Shown in pieces: positions 59,101 to 64,000 of a stretch of DNA of 64,000 nt; the first letter of the stretch is position 1; each line of letters opens with the position of its first letter. The translations under genes and the position numbers were made by a program. Source of the DNA: Acanthaster planci (taxonomy: Eukaryota > Echinodermata > Asteroidea > Valvatida > Acanthasteridae); the NCBI RefSeq assembly GCF_001949145.1, contig NW_019091662.1, forward strand, positions 189,305-253,304, given 5' to 3'. The notes under the pieces are model-generated. The model worked only from the letters and a program-made list of their open reading frames with translations. It ran no database searches and had not been told where the DNA came from.

Positions 59101-62100
59101 TTAAAGTTCAATGTTTTTATCATGCATGAAAAGGTTTAGAAAGATCGGACATGGGACGGTTGAGTTCCCTATTGACGGCGGAATCCGCCCCAGCTGTGAG
59201 TTAGTCTAAAACCTCTGGCTCTTAAAGGCCTTTACACACACCAAAGCGTCTCAACCCGGTTTGAGCTAAACCCTGATGGGCGAACCCAGGATCGCACTGG
59301 GTTGAAAACTTTGACCCTGCATTCAACTCGGAATTGTTTCGCACTTTGTTTCGAGCAACTTGAGCTTACCGGGGCGGAGTTCAATCCGGAAATGGGCACG
59401 AGCAAGTTTCAACCCGGAATGAAACTCTTAACCCCAGGTCCGGAGCAGGGTTGAGTTTCTCCTGGATAGAAGTCAACGTTGGGGTTGACGCAAGGGTTGG
59501 TTGCGGTTTCAAGTGCAAGTCGTCGCCTAGTTTCAACCCTGCTTCATGATTGGTCATGATGGCCGTCACAATTCATGACGATGAAGACTACCGATCTTCC
59601 AACACTTTCATTCAATTTTTTTATCTGATGCAATTTTATCAAAGCTCTTATGAGGAAATCCGTACTGTGATTGAGAGCAAGGTGAGCGAACTCGCTGCAG
59701 CCCCGAACAACACCGGCATCGGAATTTTCTTCGGCTGGGATCCCGAGCTGATTTCTGACCTGCCGCAGCTGAGCGCCGACTTCCTGGATAAATTCTCTGT
59801 GACCGTTCCAGTCCTGGTGTGGGGACAGAACGGCCACGTTGCCTGGGCAAACCATGCGGCCCTGGCAGCAGCAAACGTAAGGAAAAAGTAATTACCCTCG
59901 ACAGTTACACGGTCCTTCGCCATCTGTAAGCTGTGTTCAATGTTGGCTGTCCAATATTATGTGCAACCTGTAAGACCAAACAAGCGTGAATCATTTGGCC
60001 GGCTGTCCTACCGACTAGCCAACTGACCCACCCACCCACCAGCGAAGCAGCGTTGTTCTGGGTCTAATTTCATGGCGCTTTTGAACAGTCAGCAGAAAAG
60101 TCGTGCTAACATTGGCAGAAAATTTTACTAACCTTATAGCACTATTTCATGGCTGTGCTCGGCGTGGTTGTGCTAACGGTCGCACGCACATAGAAATTTC
60201 TGTTTTGACGTTACTAAGTTTCAGCAATTTTTTTCTTCAAGGTTAACATGCCTTTGGGGGTGTGCTTTAATACTGCTTATGGTCTCTGTGAAAAACTTAG
60301 AGCCTCTCAGCATGAAATAATGGGCTAAGCAGCGCCGTGAAATTGGGCCCTGATTTGCATTAGGATTGATTTTGTGCACAAGTCAACAAGAACTGACTAC
60401 AATATGCATTTCAGGTAATAATAATAAAATAATAATGAAAATTTATAATGCGCCAATATCCATCTATATAGAAGCAGAAAGACCCAGTGGACCAACTAGA
60501 CCACCTTAATTTCTCTCCAGATAAACAGCACCACCGAAAATCCTCCCGGCGGGAAAATCGTGAAAGATCGTCACAACAATCCTACCGGTCAGCTTCTGGA
60601 GTTACCGGCCACCTTGGCAGTGGTCAATTTAGCGCCTCCAATGGACGCCCAGGCCTTCGCCCGCGCCTTAACAGACCAGTGGAGAGTCTATGCTTCGGCC
60701 GGCTTCACCACAGTGACCGACATGCTGTACTCTCCCATGCCCGGCCTCGACGAGGTGTTGAGAAGGTCTACAGACGCCCATGACTTCCCGCTCCGTCTTG
60801 GTATGACTAAAGTGTGTTTTTTTTGCAGTGCTGCACTTTTGTTATGGAGATCGGAAATATGCGAAATTCACCGTCCCACTGAAATCTTACCAAAAATATT
60901 CCAATTCACTTATCTGGGACCACACTGAGGCACGCCTTCTTAAACTTGCGTTTTTGGCATTTTAGGTCACCTTACTGGTCGAAACGAAGCGTACCGCCTG
61001 CTCGTGAGCTTGACGCCTCGCAATAATGACTTTCTGTTCGCCGAATCAGTCTTTAAAATGCTAAGTAAATTATATTCAACTAGTGTGCCTTGCTTTATAT
61101 TTCCTCACAGCTCTGTACAGATTTATACAACCGGTGAAGGACGTCGATTTGCAAGACCATTGTTTTGACTGTACAGCGGACGGTATTGGCAATTACAGCT
61201 CCAGGCTTTGGGAGGCTGGCATCAAGATGATAGCCGATGGCTCCCCGCATAGCGGCACCTTGGCCGTCCGCGAGCCCTATCTGAACACCCCGCTGACCGA
61301 AACCCTGGGCTTCCCTGAGCCTCCGGGCTACGGCATCCTGAACATGGAAACGCAGGCTCTCCACGATACCATCAGGCGGTACCACCAGGCAGGGAAGCAG
61401 ATGTCGATTCATGCCCACGGGGAGCGAGCAAACGACCAGGTCCTCAAGGCTTATGAGCAAGTACGCCATTGAGACACTGATAAATTAACACGTGCCTTGA
61501 GACCTGCACGTTGGGTCTTGGGGATGCGTCAGTCTGATCTGTTACAATCCACATGAGATTGTTCTTAAGTTAGATTTAAAGACTTTCAAAACAAAACAAT
61601 CCTTTATCTTTATTCATACCGATAGGTGCATGTTTGTACCCTGTATGATAGCGTAGGTACAGATGGTGCAGAAAGTAAAAACATCAGCCAAGGTTTCTCC
61701 AGATGCAGAGGGCTTACGCGGGGGGGGGGCAAAATGGGAAAATTAAAAGAAAGATTAAAAAAACCCGAAATAAACAGGTAAAAGAGGAAAGGACTAAAAA
61801 ATCTCCAGTTTACTTGAGAATACCTCGGAATTGACCCCCCTTCCATCGTGAATGGTTTGTCAGTTTGCTGCCAGGCTGCTGATCATTGCTATGCCCCCCA
61901 GCCCAGGTTGGACGAAGTCTACATTGCATTGCTACTAACGTCCAGGGTATAAAAGTCCGCAACAGTTTCAACAGTTTTTTCTCACATTTTTACCTGACGA
62001 AGACAGCTCAAATGTCGTTCACAAGTGCCTTGTATCCCGAATTCCATAAATGCTGTAATGTGATGAAATTACTAAATACGCCCGCAGACAACGTATTTTT

Positions 62101-63239
62101 ATGTATTATTTTTCCTGCAAAATACGTTGTCCGCAGGCGTCTTAAGTAATTTCAACACAGCATTTTTGGAATTCGGGATACAAGGCGCTTGTGAACGACA
62201 TTTTCAGCTGTCTTCGCCAGGTAAAATGCGAGAAAAACTGTTGAAAAAAGTTTTGCATTGTAGGGGGACTTTTATAACCTGGATGTTAGTCGCAATGCAG
62301 TGTAGACGTTGTCCAACCTTGGCTATGCCCTCCCCCATAAAACAACTCACAACACTCATAACCGAGGGTCTCCCGTGGGACAATATGCAATCCAACTCCA
62401 CCTCTGCTAAATTTGCAACAACTTAATCGTAGATGCAGAAAATACATGTATACATGTACCACAAACTAATAGGTCCTGGCCGAGTTCCCTAACCAGGACA
62501 ACCGGCATCGCATGGAGCATCTTGGCCTGATGACCGTGGACCAGATTAGCCGCGCCGGCAAGCTCAACTTGGCGCTTTCCTTCTTCGTAGATCATCTCCG
62601 CTTCTACGCCAAGGTCTACTCGACGGATATCTTCGGATCTGAACGCGTCAACCGCTGGACTCCACTCTCCGCGGCCACTAAGAATGGAATAACATGGACC
62701 ATCCACCAGGTATTTAAATAGACTTTCAATACAGGAATGTAGTAGGGCCTATAAACAAACTCAGCATTTGCAGTGTCATGCCCACATCTGACAGAACTTT
62801 TCAAAAGTTGTTGTCGTCATAAAAAAAAGTTCCCATATGAACTCTTTTATCTGGATACATATAACAGGACCATCCCGCCTTTCCTGGGGAGCCCTCGCCA
62901 TTTGCCAACATGAAGACAGCCGTCACTCGCTGCACCAGGGACGACCCCAACACTCCCTACGGCCCGGAGTACCGCGTCTCTATCCACGAGGCCCTGAAGG
63001 CCTACACCGTCAACGCGGCCTGGCAGCTTCACCTGGACCAGACGGTCGGGAGCATCAAGGTTGGCAAGAAGGCCGACCTCGTTGTTCTCTCAGACAACCC
63101 GTACGAGGTGGACCCGTTCGACTTGGAGCGCATCCGAGTCATTGAGACCTTCGTGGACGGCCGGCGCAACAACCTTGCCAAATTGAAGAAATTGAGAGAC
63201 ACTGACTTCCGTGTCCTTTATCGCCCTCTGGAGTCCTAA
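56104..63239 (+). CDS. Secreted YtcJ/NfdA-like metal-dependent amidohydrolase, 7 exons, 607 aa, complete
   Basis: Exons 56104-56164, 58500-58791, 59645-59876, 60521-60800, 61111-61460, 62473-62709 and 62868-63239 join in phase with GT-AG introns. Residues 1-19 (MRRLLLLWCVVARTLSVFS) look like a signal peptide, so the enzyme probably enters the secretory pathway. The rest matches the amidohydrolase-3 family (bacterial YtcJ, N-substituted formamide deformylase): ADIVLYGGNIITM, LMPGFIEPHQH (His96, His98), GIKMIADGSPHSG (Lys327), MSIHAHGERAND (His389), HRMEHLGLM (His421), DHPAFPGEP (Asp485), and the closing GSIKVGKKADLVVLSDNP. Those six residues are the expected metal ligands, so activity is likely, hydrolysing C-N bonds of an unknown substrate. 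Exons are GC-rich, introns AT-rich. The nearest relatives I know are bacterial or fungal, so an old transfer later given introns and a signal exon is possible. Exon 1 is the least certain. Confidence 0.9.
57341..58022. mobile_element. DNA transposon-like repeat with GGCGT..CCAG ends
   Basis: The left end reads GCATGGGCGTCGCCAGGATT, then a G/A-rich run with GGGGGTATT. The right end, reversed, reads AGTGGCGTATCCAGCGGGG, then ACAATACCCCC. Such imperfect inverted ends (GGCGT.NCCAG plus a G run) bound an interval of about 680 bp in amidohydrolase intron 1. No transposase is seen. Confidence 0.45.
58500..58791 (+). CDS. Amidohydrolase exon 2 (metal-binding HxH)
   Basis: 292 nt: ADIVLYGGNIITMEDSDQPS, the N-terminal composite sheet, through QTLMPGFIEPHQHAISCARM. 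The family PGFI-x-x-HxH motif gives the first two metal ligands. Donor ACAG|GTAACC, phase 2. Confidence 0.92.
59221..59540. mobile_element. Repeat rich in CAACCC/GGGTTG pairs, probable MITE
   Basis: Begins near GGCCTTTACACACACC, followed by CTCAACCCGGTTTGAGC. Further inverted pieces include CACTGGGTTGAAAAC, AAGTTTCAACCCGG and GAGCAGGGTTGAGTTTC. The repeated CAACCC and GGGTTG blocks suggest a self-complementary non-autonomous element in amidohydrolase intron 2. Edges uncertain. Confidence 0.4.
59645..59876 (+). CDS. Amidohydrolase exon 3
   Basis: 232 nt: SYEEIRTVIESKVSELAAAP, then NNTGIGIFFGWDPELISDLP and VTVPVLVWGQNGHVAWANHA followed by ALAAAN. The family motif v...G-H..w.N..AL is clear. Acceptor TTTTATCAAAG, donor AAC|GTAAGG. 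Confidence 0.92.
60415..60475. repeat. Short (ATA)n tail and repeat fragment
   Basis: AATAATAATAAAATAATAAT, then GAAAATTTATAATGCGCC resembles the 3' tail region of the LINE end at 1195-1460 (TTTATATTGCGC beside TAATAATAA). It is probably a truncated copy of that or a related family, just upstream of exon 4. Confidence 0.4.
60521..60800 (+). CDS. Amidohydrolase exon 4
   Basis: 280 nt: INSTTENPPGGKIVKDRHNN then PTGQLLELPA, the typical PTGvl.E segment. It continues with RVYASAGFTTVTDMLYSPMP. Acceptor TTCTCTCCAG, donor G|GTATGA. Confidence 0.93.
61111..61460 (+). CDS. Amidohydrolase exon 5 (Lys and His ligands)
   Basis: 350 nt: LYRFIQPVKDVDLQDHCFDC, then WEAGIKMIADGSPHSGTLAV and AGKQMSIHAHGERANDQVLK. 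It carries the probable carboxylated Lys327, the DG turn and His389. Acceptor ATTTCCTCACAG, donor CAA|GTACGC. Confidence 0.94.
61902..62327. mobile_element. Long palindrome with ~200-bp arms (foldback element)
   Basis: The left arm 61902-62100 and right arm 62119-62327 are near-perfect reverse complements around an 18-base centre (ATGTATTATTTTTCCTGC). Matching blocks include CCAGGTTGGAC, GTATAAAAGTCC, CGAAGACAGCT, AATGTCGTTCACAAG, CCTTGTATCCCGAATTCC and CAGACAACGTATTTT. No protein is encoded. It lies in amidohydrolase intron 5, ending about 145 bases before exon 6. A transcript could form a long double-stranded hairpin. Confidence 0.93.
62473..62709 (+). CDS. Amidohydrolase exon 6
   Basis: 237 nt: VLAEFPNQDNRHRMEHLGLM, with His421 in the family R.EH motif, then FFVDHLRFYAKVYSTDIFGS and RWTPLSAATKNGITWTIHQ. 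Acceptor ACAAACTAATAG (weak pyrimidine tract), donor CAG|GTATTT. Confidence 0.92.
62868..63239 (+). CDS. Amidohydrolase exon 7 with stop
   Basis: 372 nt: DHPAFPGEPSPFANMKTAVT with Asp485, then SIHEALKAYTVNAAWQLHLD and GSIKVGKKADLVVLSDNP, ending VLYRPLES and TAA (63237-63239). Acceptor GATACATATAACAG. I saw no AATAAA in the following 700 bases. Confidence 0.94.
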   Translation, partial: DHPAFPGEPSPFANMKTAVTRCTRDDPNTPYGPEYRVSIHEALKAYTVNAAWQLHLDQTVGSIKVGKKADLVVLSDNPYEVDPFDLERIRVIETFVDGRRNNLAKLKKLRDTDFRVLYRPLES

Positions 63240-64000
63240 TGTAGCTTACTTGAAACGAGCATGGCCCGTCTAAATAATTATCTGTCTTGAATCGCCCTTG
63301 CAGTGTAAAGGTACACATCGTCCATTAGTTTACCCTGTTGGATTATACAACTCATTCCCTACAAAATGGTGATATTTAGAAAGGCCATTTAAAAGTAGAA
63401 TATCTGCTTTAAGCAGAAGAAACCCTTCATTGGTTGCAAACAGGCACATAAGTCGGGAGTCTTCATTTTGCTGGTGGCGAAGCGGCCGTAACGCGTGCAT
63501 TTTCATTGCCGTTTGTGAACCAGCGTTGTGCAGTTCCGACCATAGGGTCGAGTTCGGGCGGCCCGCTCTTGACACAGGTTTCTTGTACTCGCGCTCGAAC
63601 GGCTGGAACACGACCCAGGAACACTGTTCCCGGAACAGGATTACACACCACCTCCTCGTCAGGGTTTTACAGGAACACACGGAAAAACCCGGGAGATTTT
63701 GATTTTTAAACAGCTGTAAGCAATAGCGAGATGGCTTACAAAGCCGGAGACAATGGGGAGTTTTGCAAAATGAAAACTATTAATTTTCCACAACACAGAA
63801 ATGAATGTTCCTTTTTAAATAGAAAAGAATTCAGGCCAGTTACCCAAGCATTAACCCTCCAAAATCGTAACGGACGCCGCCATTTTTCTTGTAGTACTAC
63901 AACCAGCGATAACCAGTTTTACGCTTCCGGCGTTCGAGTGGCAAACCCACAAATAACATATCGAGCTCTTCGTGAACATATGAGAACAAGCCGCCCGAAC
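63240..64000. other. Downstream of the amidohydrolase gene; possible neighbouring promoter at the edge
   Basis: No coding exon recognised. Near the right edge the minus strand has GAAAAATGGCGGCG at 63888-63875, a YY1-type start-site motif. It begins a short frame MAASVTILEG that stops at 63851. This could mark the 5' end of a gene reading leftward, or be a chance match. Confidence 0.3.

Noticed and set aside
1-64000. CRISPR array, phage, insertion sequence or bacterial operon
   Set aside because: The repeats have no uniform spacers, genes have spliceosomal introns, and no bacterial ribosome-binding or operon organisation is seen.

Overview
The window looks like nuclear genomic DNA from a marine invertebrate deuterostome. 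An echinoderm (perhaps a sea star) is my best guess, but hemichordate or cephalochordate cannot be excluded from sequence alone. Reasons: genes split into many short exons with GT-AG introns, animal-specific proteins (LKB1, MFSD14, a WD40-SOCS box protein), an AT-rich background packed with the palindromic octamer TACATGTA, and many short foldback and tRNA-derived elements. There are no bacterial operons, CRISPR arrays or insertion sequences. An assembly gap (run of N) lies at 51481-52314.

Layout, left to right. (1) 1-23012, minus strand: the first three coding exons of STK11/LKB1 with their very long introns; the rest of the gene lies beyond the left edge. Its second intron is a U12-type AT-AC intron with textbook splice signals. 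(2) 23013-25509: a head-to-head promoter interval with a YY1-like site, an upstream ORF, an MiT/TFE-type E-box and a likely 5' UTR exon for the neighbour. (3) 25510-28483, plus strand: a complete three-exon gene for a 456-residue WD40-like protein ending in a SOCS box, probably a substrate receptor of a Cullin-5 ubiquitin ligase; I could not assign it to a named orthologue. (4) 28484-36559: an 8-kb interval between convergent genes, with hairpins, a MITE-like element, a degenerate repeat and one unexplained cysteine-rich open region. (5) 36560-49321, minus strand: a complete 11-coding-exon MFSD14 (HIAT1-like) major facilitator transporter, 483 residues. Its introns carry minisatellites and foldback MITEs. 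(6) 49322-56103: intergenic, with the N gap, a 14-bp minisatellite, a foldback MITE and tRNA-derived SINEs. (7) 56104-63239, plus strand: a complete seven-exon gene for a 607-residue secreted YtcJ/NfdA-like amidohydrolase with all expected metal ligands; its introns hold a 200-bp-arm palindrome and other repeats. (8) 63240-64000: downstream sequence, with a possible promoter of a further gene at the right edge.

The genes do not form one pathway. The one functional pairing worth noting is the divergent arrangement of a master kinase (LKB1) and a ubiquitin-ligase adaptor, which could share a promoter. I found no clear new multi-gene system. The strongest unusual signals are the conserved minor-spliceosome intron, the unassigned WD40-SOCS protein, the bacterial-looking but intron-rich secreted amidohydrolase, and a set of long near-perfect palindromes. 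Exon boundaries were read by eye from reading frame, splice consensus and protein similarity; none has been tested against transcripts.
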